Positions 54,271-61,738 of a DNA stretch of 64,000 nucleotides are shown one piece after another (the first letter of the stretch is position 1; every line of letters begins with the position of its first letter). The DNA comes from Promicromonospora sukumoe 327MFSha3.1. Lineage in GTDB: Bacteria; Actinomycetota; Actinomycetes; Actinomycetales; Cellulomonadaceae. The stretch lies in the NCBI RefSeq assembly GCF_000385135.1, contig NZ_ARQM01000011.1, forward strand, positions 682,001-746,000. Direction: 5' to 3'. The notes below the pieces were generated by a model. The model worked only from the letters and a program-made list of their open reading frames with translations, made no database searches and was not told the DNA's origin. The translations under genes and the position numbers were made by a program.

Positions 54271-55752
54271 GTGGACCAAAGACTCACCCTTCGCAGACCC
54301 GGCAAGGCCGGGCCGGGCTACAGCGGCCGCTGGCTGGCCGGCGTGGCCGCCGGCCTGGCGGCGCACACCGGCCTGCCCGTGTGGCTGGTCCGGCTCGCGT
54401 TCGTCATCCTCACCGGCTTCGCCGGCGCGGGCGCCGTCGCCTACGTCTTCTGGTGGATCACCGTGCCGGCCGGCGTCCCGACCGTGCCCGTGGCCACGGT
54501 GCCCACCGACCGGGCCCGGCTCGCGCCACGCCTGACCACCGACGCGGACGCCGACGCCGGCGCGCAGGAACGGAACGCCGCCTCGCTGGCCGAGCGCATG
54601 CGCCTGTCCGGGCCGGTGTCCCGCCTCGCCGCCCGCGACATCTGGCTCGGCGTCGCCCTGCTGTCGGGCGCGGCCCTGCTCGTGGCCTACCGCGCGGGCT
54701 GGGACCCGGTCGCCTCCTGGGTGCTGCCCGCCCTCATCGGGCTCGGCGGCGTGGCCCTGGCCTGGAGCCAGATCGACGCGACCGACCGGGACCGCTGGGT
54801 GGGCGGGTCGGGCACCGGCTCGCTCCTGCGCTCCCGCACCGCGCTGCTCCGGCTCGCCGGGGGCGTGGTGCTGACCATGCTCGGCGTGCTGATGCTCGTG
54901 GGCCAGGACACCCCCTTGACCGTGCTGATGCAGGCCACGGTCGCCTCGATCGCCATGGTGGCGGGCCTCGTGCTGGTCTCGGTGCCCTGGTGGATCCGGC
55001 TCGTGCGGCAGCTCGGCGACGAGCGCGCGGCCCGCGCCCGGGAGTCCGAGCGCGCTGACATCGCCGCCCACCTGCACGACTCCGTGCTGCAGACCCTCGC
55101 CCTGATCCGGTCCCAGGCCGGCGACGCCGAGGCCGTCTCTCGCATGGCCCGCGCCCAGGAGCGCGAGCTGCGCGGCTGGCTCTACGACGACCGGCAGGAG
55201 CCCGGCACCTCCGTCGCCGCCGAGCTCAAGGACCTGGTCGCCGAGATCGAGGACGCCGTCGCGCCGCTGACCGTCGAGACCGTCGTCGTCGGCGACTGCC
55301 CGCCCACCGAGTGCACCGCCGCGCTGCTGCAGGCCGCGCGCGAGGCCCTGCTCAACGCGTTCAAGCACGGCAGGCCGCCCGTGTCGGTGTACCTGGAGGT
55401 CACCGACTCCGTGGCCGAGGTGTTCGTGCGCGACCGTGGCGAGGGGTTCGACCTCGACGAGATCGCCGTCGACCGGTTCGGGGTCCGGGAGTCGATCCTG
55501 GGCCGTGTCCGACGGCGCGGCGGCACCGCCGAGGTGGTCAGCCGGGCCGGCTGGGGCACCGAGGTGCGGCTGCGGATGCCGCTGGACAAGCCCGCGAACG
55601 GTGACCGCAAGGCGGCCAACGGCGACCGGAAGCCGGGCAACGGCGACAAGAAGCCGGCGAACGGCGACAAGAAGACCGAGAAGAACGGCCGGGCGCGGGC
55701 CGCGACGACCCCCGCCGCCGTACCCACCACAGCGGAAGGCGCGACCAGATGA
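54271..55752 (+). CDS. PspC-domain sensor histidine kinase
   Basis: A 493-residue kinase. An N-terminal PspC domain (about 18-68: GVAAGLAAHTGLPVWLVRLA) is followed by four further TM segments to residue 243, then a DesK-type DHp helix with phospho-acceptor His269 (AHLHDSVLQTLALI) and an HATPase_c domain (REALLNAFKHGRP, RDRGEGFDLDE). The C-terminal tail has four 7-residue repeats of the type PANGDKK. The start is probably GTG 54271; GTG 54235 is possible. It overlaps its response regulator by 4 bases. Confidence 0.88.
   Translation: MDQRLTLRRPGKAGPGYSGRWLAGVAAGLAAHTGLPVWLVRLAFVILTGFAGAGAVAYVFWWITVPAGVPTVPVATVPTDRARLAPRLTTDADADAGAQERNAASLAERMRLSGPVSRLAARDIWLGVALLSGAALLVAYRAGWDPVASWVLPALIGLGGVALAWSQIDATDRDRWVGGSGTGSLLRSRTALLRLAGGVVLTMLGVLMLVGQDTPLTVLMQATVASIAMVAGLVLVSVPWWIRLVRQLGDERAARARESERADIAAHLHDSVLQTLALIRSQAGDAEAVSRMARAQERELRGWLYDDRQEPGTSVAAELKDLVAEIEDAVAPLTVETVVVGDCPPTECTAALLQAAREALLNAFKHGRPPVSVYLEVTDSVAEVFVRDRGEGFDLDEIAVDRFGVRESILGRVRRRGGTAEVVSRAGWGTEVRLRMPLDKPANGDRKAANGDRKPGNGDKKPANGDKKTEKNGRARAATTPAAVPTTAEGATR
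55591..55674 (+). repeat. Four 21-bp tandem repeats in the kinase C terminus
   Basis: Four in-frame units encode PANGDRK, AANGDRK, PGNGDKK and PANGDKK. They form a hydrophilic, basic tail after the catalytic domain. The number of units could vary between strains. Confidence 0.85.
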
Positions 55753-56444
55753 CAACCCAGGCGACGGCGTCCGGCGGCGGGCTCGTGCCGCTCCCGGTAC
55801 CGGTGGTGCTCGTGGACGACCACCACCTGTTCCGCACGGGCGTGCGCGCCTCGCTCGACGACCGCGTCACCGTGGTCGGCGAGGCCTCCGACGTCGACAG
55901 CGCCGTGGCGCAGGTGCACGAGCACCGGCCGCCCGTGGTGCTGCTGGACGTGCACCTGCCCGGGGGCAACGGCGGCGGCGGTGCCGAGGTGGTGCAGCGC
56001 TGCGCCGACCTGCTGACCGAGGGCACGCGGTTCCTGGCGCTGTCCGTGTCGGACGCCGCCGAGGACGTCGTCTCCGTGATCCGCGCCGGGGCGCGGGGGT
56101 ACGTCACGAAGAACATCGCGCCGTCGGAGCTGTCGTCCGCGGTGGTGCAGGTGGCGGGCGGCGACGCCGTCTTCTCGCCGCGCCTGGCCGGGTTCGTGCT
56201 GGACGCGTTCGGCGCGTCCGCCAACGACATCGCCGTGGCCGACGACGAGCTCGACCGGCTCTCGAAGCGCGAGCAGGAGGTCATGCGGCTCATCGCGCGC
56301 GGGTACTCGTACCGCGAGGTGGCGAGCGAGCTGTTCATCTCGATCAAGACGGTCGAGACGCACGTGAGCGCGGTGCTGCGCAAGCTGCAGCTGAGCTCGC
56401 GCTACGAGCTGACGCGCTGGGCGGTGGCTCGCCGGCTGCTCTGA
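55749..56444 (+). CDS. NarL/LuxR-type response regulator of the PspC kinase
   Basis: A 231-residue response regulator. Asp67 (VVLLDVHLPGGNG) is the phospho-acceptor, DDHH at 23-26 the acidic cluster, and Lys120-type lysine sits in YVTKNIAPSE. The LuxR domain is LSKREQEVMRLIARGYSYRE with IKTVETHVSAVLRKLQL. It probably regulates the PspC genes and envelope-stress targets. The ATG overlaps the kinase stop (ATGA). A 66-bp palindrome follows 24 bp after the stop. Confidence 0.93.
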   Translation: MTTQATASGGGLVPLPVPVVLVDDHHLFRTGVRASLDDRVTVVGEASDVDSAVAQVHEHRPPVVLLDVHLPGGNGGGGAEVVQRCADLLTEGTRFLALSVSDAAEDVVSVIRAGARGYVTKNIAPSELSSAVVQVAGGDAVFSPRLAGFVLDAFGASANDIAVADDELDRLSKREQEVMRLIARGYSYREVASELFISIKTVETHVSAVLRKLQLSSRYELTRWAVARRLL

Positions 56445-56467
56445 GGCTCTCTTTCGGAGTTGGCTGC

Positions 56468-56533
56468 GACTTCGGTCGGTTGCCTTGAGACCGGTCCATC
56501 GATGGACCGGTCTCAATGCAACCGACCGAAGTC
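56468..56533. repeat. 66-bp near-perfect loopless palindrome
   Basis: Arms of 33 bp (56468-56500 and 56501-56533) meet at ATCGAT with no loop and differ at only one position. The arm contains TTCGGTCGGTTGC and TTGAGACCGGTCCATC. It follows the response regulator gene. It is the longest palindrome in the window. Confidence 0.95.
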
Positions 56534-56562
56534 ATTTGTGTGCCGGGGCGAGCAGAGAGTTC

Positions 56563-56626
56563 CGTTGAGTGCTGGGTGTCGGCCCGGTTGGTGGCCTTCG
56601 CGCGGGCGGACACCCAGCACTCAACG
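56563..56626. repeat. Hairpin containing the cysG stop codon
   Basis: Arms of 18 bp (56563-56580 and 56609-56626; CGTTGAGTGCTGGGTGTC) are perfect, with further partial pairing inside. The cysG stop (56621-56623) lies in the right arm, so the hairpin forms exactly at the end of the sulfur operon mRNA. Confidence 0.9.
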
Positions 56627-57982
56627 AGCTTGGTGGGCCTGCCAGGCCGGGGAGAGGCGGACGACGTCGCCCACCACGATGATCGCGGGCGGCTTGACTC
56701 CCGCCGCCGCGGCGCGGGACGAGATGGTCTCCAGGGTGCCGACCGTGACGCGTTGGCGCGGGCCGTAGCCGTCCTCGACCACGGCGGCCGGGGTGTCGGC
56801 CGGGCGGTCGTCGGTGACCAGGGCGGACGCCGTGTCGGCCAGGTGGGTCACGCCCATGAGCAGCACGAGCGTGTGGTCGGGGCCACCGGGCACCTGGGCG
56901 GCGCCGTCGTGCCCGGTCAGCACGCTGAAGCCGCGCGCCACGCCGCGGTGCGTCACCGGGATGCCCACGGCCGCCGGCACGGAGACCGCCGACGTCACGC
57001 CCGCGACCACCTCGACCTCGATGCCCGCGTCGTGGCAGGCGGCGAGCTCCTCGCCGCCGCGGCCGAACACGTACGGGTCGCCGCCCTTGAGCCGGACGAC
57101 GTCGCGCCCCGCCCGGGCGTGCTGCACCAGCAGCGCGTTGATCTCGTGCTGCGGCACCGGGTGGTTGCCGCTGGTCTTGCCGACGTCGACGATCTCGACG
57201 TCGGGGGCCAGCTCCTCCAGCAGCGCGCGCGGGCCGAGCCGGTCCACGACGACGACGTCGGCCTGGGCCAGGACGCTGCGGCCCCGGGCGGTGATGAGGC
57301 CGGTGTCGCCGGGGCCGCCGCCGACGAGCCAGACGCGGCCTGGGGTAACGGGGGTTGAGCTTGTCGAAACCGGGGTCTCGACAAGCTCGACCGGCGATTG
57401 CTTGCGCGGGCGGTGGCGGCGGAGCGGGAGCGCGCCCGTGGCCAGGTCGGCGGCGACCGCGTCCCGGATCGCCCGCGCGCGCCGCGGGTCCCGGCCGGCG
57501 GTCACAGCGACGGTCACCTCGGCGTCGTCGGTCAGGGTGGTGCGGGCGACCGCGGGGACCCAGGCGCTGCCCACGGACGCGTCGCCCGCGGTGACGCAGA
57601 AGATGCGGGCGCGCTCGGCGTCGCCGGCCACCTGCTGGTCGGCCGCGGCCGACCCGGTCGCGGTGTGCGCGAGCCAGGCCCCGTCGAGGTCGCCCGCGCG
57701 GTACTCGCGCCGGACCCACTGCACGGTCCCGGGCTCGGGCTCGCCTGTGACGGGCTCGCCGCCCGAGGGTTCCGGTACGACGGCGGCGCCCTGCTCCGCG
57801 AGCACGGAGTGCGGCGCGACGACGCGCACCCGCGCGCCGGCGTCCACCAGGGAGCGGACGCGCCGGGCCGCGACCGGCCCGCCGCCGACCACGACGACGA
57901 GCCGGCCCGCGACCTGGAGCCCCAGCGGATAGATCTGGCCTGCGGCGGAGCGTGCGGCGTCAGACTGTGCGGCGTCAGACAT
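56621..57982 (-). CDS. cysG: Siroheme synthase (precorrin-2 dehydrogenase plus uroporphyrinogen-III methyltransferase)
   Basis: A 453-residue fusion. Residues about 20-190 are the NAD-dependent precorrin-2 dehydrogenase/ferrochelatase part (VVVVGGGPVAARRVRSLVDAG). Residues about 215-453 are the SUMT domain (VWLVGGGPGDTGLITARG, VRLKGGDPYVFGRGGEE, GITSAVSVPAAVGIPVTHRG as VTSAVSVPAAVGIP). It makes siroheme for the sulfite reductase in the same operon. Between the domains, VELVETPVSTSST is encoded by a full copy of the dispersed palindrome (57353-57392). The start overlaps cysH by 8 bases. Confidence 0.93.
   Translation of the reverse strand: MSDAAQSDAARSAAGQIYPLGLQVAGRLVVVVGGGPVAARRVRSLVDAGARVRVVAPHSVLAEQGAAVVPEPSGGEPVTGEPEPGTVQWVRREYRAGDLDGAWLAHTATGSAAADQQVAGDAERARIFCVTAGDASVGSAWVPAVARTTLTDDAEVTVAVTAGRDPRRARAIRDAVAADLATGALPLRRHRPRKQSPVELVETPVSTSSTPVTPGRVWLVGGGPGDTGLITARGRSVLAQADVVVVDRLGPRALLEELAPDVEIVDVGKTSGNHPVPQHEINALLVQHARAGRDVVRLKGGDPYVFGRGGEELAACHDAGIEVEVVAGVTSAVSVPAAVGIPVTHRGVARGFSVLTGHDGAAQVPGGPDHTLVLLMGVTHLADTASALVTDDRPADTPAAVVEDGYGPRQRVTVGTLETISSRAAAAGVKPPAIIVVGDVVRLSPAWQAHQAR
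57353..57392. repeat. Full dispersed palindrome inside cysG
   Basis: GGTTGAGCTTGTCGAAACC (57353-57371) and GGTCTCGACAAGCTCGACC (57374-57392) pair except for two G-T positions. It occupies the linker between the two enzyme domains of CysG and keeps the frame. Confidence 0.92.
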
Positions 57983-58835
57983 GGAGACCGCACTCGTCCT
58001 TGTCGCGGCCGGCCCAGCGGCCGGAGCGCGCGTCCTGACCCGGCAGCGGGCGCGCGGTGCAGGGCTCGCAGCCGACCGACGGGTAGCCGTCGGCCAGGAG
58101 CGGGTTCGCCACGAGGCCGTGCCGGGCGGCGTAGTCGGCGACCTGCTCGTCGGACCACGCCGCGATCGGGTTGATCTTGACTACGCCGTTGCGCTCGTCC
58201 CAGGTGATGAGCGGAGCGTTGGCGCGGGCCGCCGTCTCGCTGCGGCGTACACCGGTGGCCCACGCCTCGTAGCCCTCCAGGGCCTTCTTCATCGGGGCGA
58301 CCTTGCGCATCGCGCAGCACGCCTCGGGGTCGCGGTCGTGCAGCCTCGGCCCGTACGCGGTGTCCTGCTCGGCGACGGTCAGCTCGGGGCGCACGTCCAC
58401 GACGTTCACGTCCAGCTCCAGGTCGACGGCGCCGCGCGTGCCGAGCGTCTCCGCGAAGTGGTAGCCCGTGTCGCCGAACAGCACGTCGACGAACGGGAGC
58501 TGCTGCGCCACGAGGTGCGACAGCACGGTGTCCTGCATCGAGGAGGCCACGGTCAGCCACGGCCCGAACTCGCGCACGGCCCAGGCGATGACCGCCTCGG
58601 CGTCCGCCTCGGGGGTGCCGGCCGACGCGTGGAGCTGGGCCTGCCCGCGCTCGACGACCGCCCGCAGCTCCTCCGGCGTCCGACGGCGGCGCGTGGCCCG
58701 GGCGTCCCGGCGCGCGTCGCGGATGCTCTCGCGGGCGGCGGCCCGGGCGCGGACCCGCGCGAGGCGCGGGTTCTCGCCGGCGCCGACCCGGGAGAGCGCG
58801 ACGGACGACGTCGGCGCCTCGTTGAGGGCCGTCAT
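57975..58835 (-). CDS. cysH: Assimilatory adenylylsulfate (APS) reductase
   Basis: A 286-residue CysH. TVASSMQDTVLSHL and FGDTGYHFAETL bind the nucleotide. Cysteine pairs CCAMRK and GCEPC mark a [4Fe-4S] cluster, so it should be an APS reductase rather than a PAPS reductase; ECGLH at the C terminus is the catalytic cysteine. The product, sulfite, feeds the sulfite reductase encoded upstream. An arginine-rich N-terminal extension of about 60 residues is unusual. The ATG overlaps the sulfite reductase stop by 4 bases. Confidence 0.95.
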   Translation of the reverse strand: MTALNEAPTSSVALSRVGAGENPRLARVRARAAARESIRDARRDARATRRRRTPEELRAVVERGQAQLHASAGTPEADAEAVIAWAVREFGPWLTVASSMQDTVLSHLVAQQLPFVDVLFGDTGYHFAETLGTRGAVDLELDVNVVDVRPELTVAEQDTAYGPRLHDRDPEACCAMRKVAPMKKALEGYEAWATGVRRSETAARANAPLITWDERNGVVKINPIAAWSDEQVADYAARHGLVANPLLADGYPSVGCEPCTARPLPGQDARSGRWAGRDKDECGLHV

Positions 58836-60577
58836 CGGAGGGCCTCCTCGTCGGCGCGGTGCGCCCACTGCGCGAACGTTTCCTCGCCGTCGTGGTCGGC
58901 GTCGTACCGGCGCACGACCCGCTCCACGTAGTCGCCGATGCCGTCGGCGGTCACCTTGAGCCCGCGCACGGTGCGCCCGAGGCCGGCGTCGTCCCGCTCC
59001 TCCGAGGTCAGGCCGCCGCCGAGGTGCACCTGGAAGCCGGGTACCTGGTTGCCGTCGTCGTCCATGACGAGCTGACCCTTGAGGCCGATGTCGGCGGTCT
59101 GGATCCGCGCGCACGAGTTGGGGCAGCCGTTGACGTGCAGGCTCAGCGGCTTGAGGTTGGTCAGGTCGCCCAGGCGCTCCTCGAGCTGCGTGATCGCCGC
59201 GGCCGACGTCGCCTTGGTCTCGACGATCGCGAGCTTGCAGTACTCGATGCCGGTGCACGCGATGGTGTTGCGGCGGAACGGGCTGGGCCGGGCCTGGAGG
59301 CCGAGCCCGGCCAGGCCGGTGATCAGGGATTCGACCTGCTCCTGCGCGACGTCGAGCACCAGCAGCTTCTGGTGCGGCGTCAGGCGCACCCGGCTGCTGC
59401 CGTGCGCCTCGGCGAGGTCGGCGAGCTCGGCCAAGGTCTCGCCCGAGATCCGGCCGACGGTCGGCGCGGCGCCCACGTAGAAGCGGCCGTCGTGCTGCTC
59501 GTACACGCCCACGTGGTCGCCGCGCTCGTCCAGGCCCAGCGAGGCGGGCGTGGGCGGGGCGACGCCGTCGGGCAGGGCGTAGCCCAGGTACTCGTCCTGG
59601 AGCACCTGACGGAACTTCTCGGTGCCCCAGTCGGCGAGCAGGAACTTCAGGCGCGCCTTGTTGCGCAGGCGGCGGTAGCCGTAGTCGCGGAAGATCCGGA
59701 TCACGCCGTGCCAGACGTCGGGCGCCTCCTCCTCCGTGACGAACACGCCCAGGCGCTCCGCGAGCCGCGGCGCCGTCGACAGGCCGCCGCCCACCCACAG
59801 GTCGTAGCCGATGCCGAGCTCCGGGTGGTCGACGGCGACGAACGAGATGTCGTTGATCTCGTGCACCACGTCCAGGCTCGGGTGGCCGGTGATGGCCGAC
59901 TTGAACTTGCGCGGCAGGTTGGCCAGGGCGGGATCGCCGATGAAGCGCTCCTGGATCTGCTCGATCACGGGCGTCGGGTCGATCAGCTCGTCCTTGGCGA
60001 CGCCCGCGACGGGGCTGCCGAGGATGACGCGCGGCACGTCGCCGCAGGCCTCGGTGGTGCTCAGGCCCACGGCCTCCAGCCGGCGCCAGATCTCCGGCAC
60101 CGACTCGACCTCGATCCAGTGCAGCTGGAGGTTCTGCCGGTCGGTGATGTCCGCCGACCCGCGGCCGAACTCCGTGCTGATGCCCGCGATGGTGCGCAGC
60201 TGCTCGGTGGTCAGGGCGCCGCCGTCGATCCGCACGCGCAGCATGAAGTACTTGTCCTCGAGCTCGTGCGGCTCGAGCTGGGCGGTGCGGCCGCCGTCGA
60301 TCCCGGGCTTGCGCTGGGTGTACAGGCCCCACCAGCGGAACCGGCCGTGCAGGTCGTCACCGGGGATCGCGTCGAAGCCCTCACGTGCGTAGATGCGCTC
60401 GATGCGGTCGCGCACCTCCAGCGGGTCCGACTCCTGCTTGAACTCCTCGTTGTGGTTCAGCGGCGCGGTGCCGTCGACCTTCCACTGGCCGTTCGGCCGG
60501 GCGGGGCGCTTCGACGTCGTCGGCGTGCGTCGTGCCGGGGTGCGGGTCTCGGGCGGGGTGGGAGCCGTGTTCACCAT
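58832..60577 (-). CDS. sir: Ferredoxin-dependent sulfite reductase (NirA/Sir family)
   Basis: A 581-residue siroheme/[4Fe-4S] enzyme reducing sulfite to sulfide. The cluster cysteines are in ACTGIEYCKLAIVE (C-X5-C) and GCPNSCARIQ (C-X3-C). The GLYTQRKPG tyrosine and TTEACGDVPR cysteine correspond to the pair cross-linked in mycobacterial NirA, favouring sulfite over nitrite. I chose ATG 60577 (AGGAC upstream) rather than 60652. A 159-base untranslated stretch separates it from the polycysteine leader, and cysH and cysG follow with overlapping starts. Confidence 0.94.
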   Translation of the reverse strand: MVNTAPTPPETRTPARRTPTTSKRPARPNGQWKVDGTAPLNHNEEFKQESDPLEVRDRIERIYAREGFDAIPGDDLHGRFRWWGLYTQRKPGIDGGRTAQLEPHELEDKYFMLRVRIDGGALTTEQLRTIAGISTEFGRGSADITDRQNLQLHWIEVESVPEIWRRLEAVGLSTTEACGDVPRVILGSPVAGVAKDELIDPTPVIEQIQERFIGDPALANLPRKFKSAITGHPSLDVVHEINDISFVAVDHPELGIGYDLWVGGGLSTAPRLAERLGVFVTEEEAPDVWHGVIRIFRDYGYRRLRNKARLKFLLADWGTEKFRQVLQDEYLGYALPDGVAPPTPASLGLDERGDHVGVYEQHDGRFYVGAAPTVGRISGETLAELADLAEAHGSSRVRLTPHQKLLVLDVAQEQVESLITGLAGLGLQARPSPFRRNTIACTGIEYCKLAIVETKATSAAAITQLEERLGDLTNLKPLSLHVNGCPNSCARIQTADIGLKGQLVMDDDGNQVPGFQVHLGGGLTSEERDDAGLGRTVRGLKVTADGIGDYVERVVRRYDADHDGEETFAQWAHRADEEALR

Positions 60578-60736
60578 GTGCGGGGTCCTGTTCGGTGCGG
60601 GGCGCGCGGGCGTGGAGCGTTGCTGGGGGAGTGGTGCGCGTCGTGCGGGCACAGGAAGCCGGTTCCCGGGGATGACCAGGGACTCAGCGCTGCGGGCCGG
60701 CGGCGCGCGCTGACCTTGCAGAGGGCGAGGGGCGCG

Positions 60737-60841
60737 TCAGGGCTGACAGCTGCGACAGCGGTCGCAGGCACAGGTCGGCATGGCACACATGGGCATCTCG
60801 TGACGGTGTGCCACGAGGGAGATGCGCGCTGCCTTGGTCAT
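60737..60841 (-). CDS. Polycysteine leader peptide of the sulfite reductase operon (34 residues)
   Basis: A short gene encoding MTKAARISLVAHRHEMP followed by a tail with five cysteines (19, 24, 26, 29, 32), ending CRSCQP. The ATG lies 7 bases after TACCGT, so it is leaderless. Polycysteine leaderless short ORFs upstream of sulfur genes are known in mycobacteria: when cysteinyl-tRNA is scarce, ribosomes stall in the cysteine codons and the operon is expressed. Position, cysteine content and start type all match. Four of the cysteine codons are TGT, rare in this GC-rich genome. Confidence 0.88.
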   Translation of the reverse strand: MTKAARISLVAHRHEMPMCAMPTCACDRCRSCQP

Positions 60842-60848
60842 GGCGAAG

Positions 60849-60916
60849 ACGGTAACTGCGGCTCCGAACGGGCGGAAGACCATGTCCATATAGTGGATGT
60901 CTATTGGGTGCATCAA
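60849..60916 (-). promoter_or_regulatory. Promoters of the sulfur-assimilation leader
   Basis: TACCGT (60854-60849) is the -10 for the leaderless leader. Upstream, TTGATG (60916-60911) and TATATG (60892-60887), 18 bp apart, form a second possible promoter within an AT-rich stretch (60887-60935), which would give a 40-base leader. Confidence 0.55.
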
Positions 60917-60979
60917 TGTTGCCTATATATTTCCCTACCCAAACGGTCGGGAAACTGGCGGGCGGTTGGCACCAACGTT

Positions 60980-61035
60980 CGGCAGTTGGCATCGAGCTCG
61001 GCACAGGCCTGGACCGATCTCAATGCCAACTGCCG
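60980..61035. repeat. Type-A long hairpin, copy 2
   Basis: Arms 60980-61001 and 61014-61035 pair over 22 bp with two mismatches and a 12-base loop. The outer 13 bp (CGGCAGTTGGCAT) are perfect and identical to the copy at 43 kb. It lies in the 533-bp divergent gap (60842-61374) together with hairpin B3, so it is not at a gene end. Confidence 0.9.
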
Positions 61036-61177
61036 AGTCTGCTGTGCAAACTGCCGCGCGGAGGGTGCCCCGTGCGGCGAGCGTTGGTCGACGCCGGTCG
61101 ACGCCGCGGTCGACGCCGGTCGCTGCGCGCCGTCCGCCGTCCGCTGTCCGCTGCTGGCCTGGCGGCGTCGTGGCGAT

Positions 61178-61245
61178 CTCCTTTGAGGCCTAAGTTTCTT
61201 CGCTTTGCGGTGGCTCAAAGCGAAGAAACTTAGGCCTCGAAGGAG
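61178..61245. repeat. Type-B long hairpin, copy 3
   Basis: Arms 61178-61207 and 61216-61245 (30 bp) around an 8-base loop. One position is U-G in a + strand transcript (A-C on the other strand). It lies in the divergent gap 130 bp before the small membrane protein gene. The remaining sequence of the gap shows nothing I can identify. Confidence 0.93.
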
Positions 61246-61374
61246 GGGGTGTGTTCGGGGGTGGGTGGGGGGCGCCCCCGGGCGCGTCCCCCGGGCTCGT
61301 GAAAATTGTCACTAATGGCCCGGACGTGCGGTTTTCAGGCGCTCCGCACCCTCGCCGCGGCTAGGCTGCCGAGC

Positions 61375-61728
61375 ATGGAATTCCTCTACAACGTCTTCGT
61401 GTTCCTGCACTTCGCGAGCTGGGCGCTCGTGTTCGGCGGCGCGATCGCGTCGCTGCGCACCAAGGCCCTCTACAAGGGTGTCTCGCACGGTGCCATGGGT
61501 GCCGTCGTCGCGGGCGTCATCATGGTCGGCGTCGCGGAGATGGGCGGCCTCTGGGACGACGGCGGCCCGTCGATGGCCAAGATCGGCGTCAAGCTGATCA
61601 TCGCGCTCGCCGTCGCCGTGCTCGCGGTGCTCGCGGTCCGCAAGGGTGACCAGGTGTCGCAGGGCCTCAAGGGCTCCGTGCTCGGCCTGACCCTGGTGAA
61701 CATCGGGGTCGCGGTCTTCTGGAACTGA
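61375..61728 (+). CDS. Small four-TM membrane protein, unknown function
   Basis: A 117-residue integral membrane protein. Four hydrophobic stretches are visible (FVFLHFASWALVFGGAIAS, MGAVVAGVIMVGVAEMGG, VKLIIALAVAVLAVLAV, VLGLTLVNIGVAVFW). FLHFASW and the short charged loops suggest a compact bundle; I do not recognise a named family. The ATG at 61375 lies 7 bases after TAGGCT (61362-61367), so the upstream in-frame ATG at 61306 is unlikely. Convergent with the NAT gene. Confidence 0.8.
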   Translation: MEFLYNVFVFLHFASWALVFGGAIASLRTKALYKGVSHGAMGAVVAGVIMVGVAEMGGLWDDGGPSMAKIGVKLIIALAVAVLAVLAVRKGDQVSQGLKGSVLGLTLVNIGVAVFWN

Positions 61729-61738
61729 CCCTCCCGGG

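Noticed and set aside
60578-60736. Cobalamin or SAM riboswitch upstream of the sulfite reductase gene
   Set aside because: No conserved riboswitch core is visible; the polycysteine leader explains control better.
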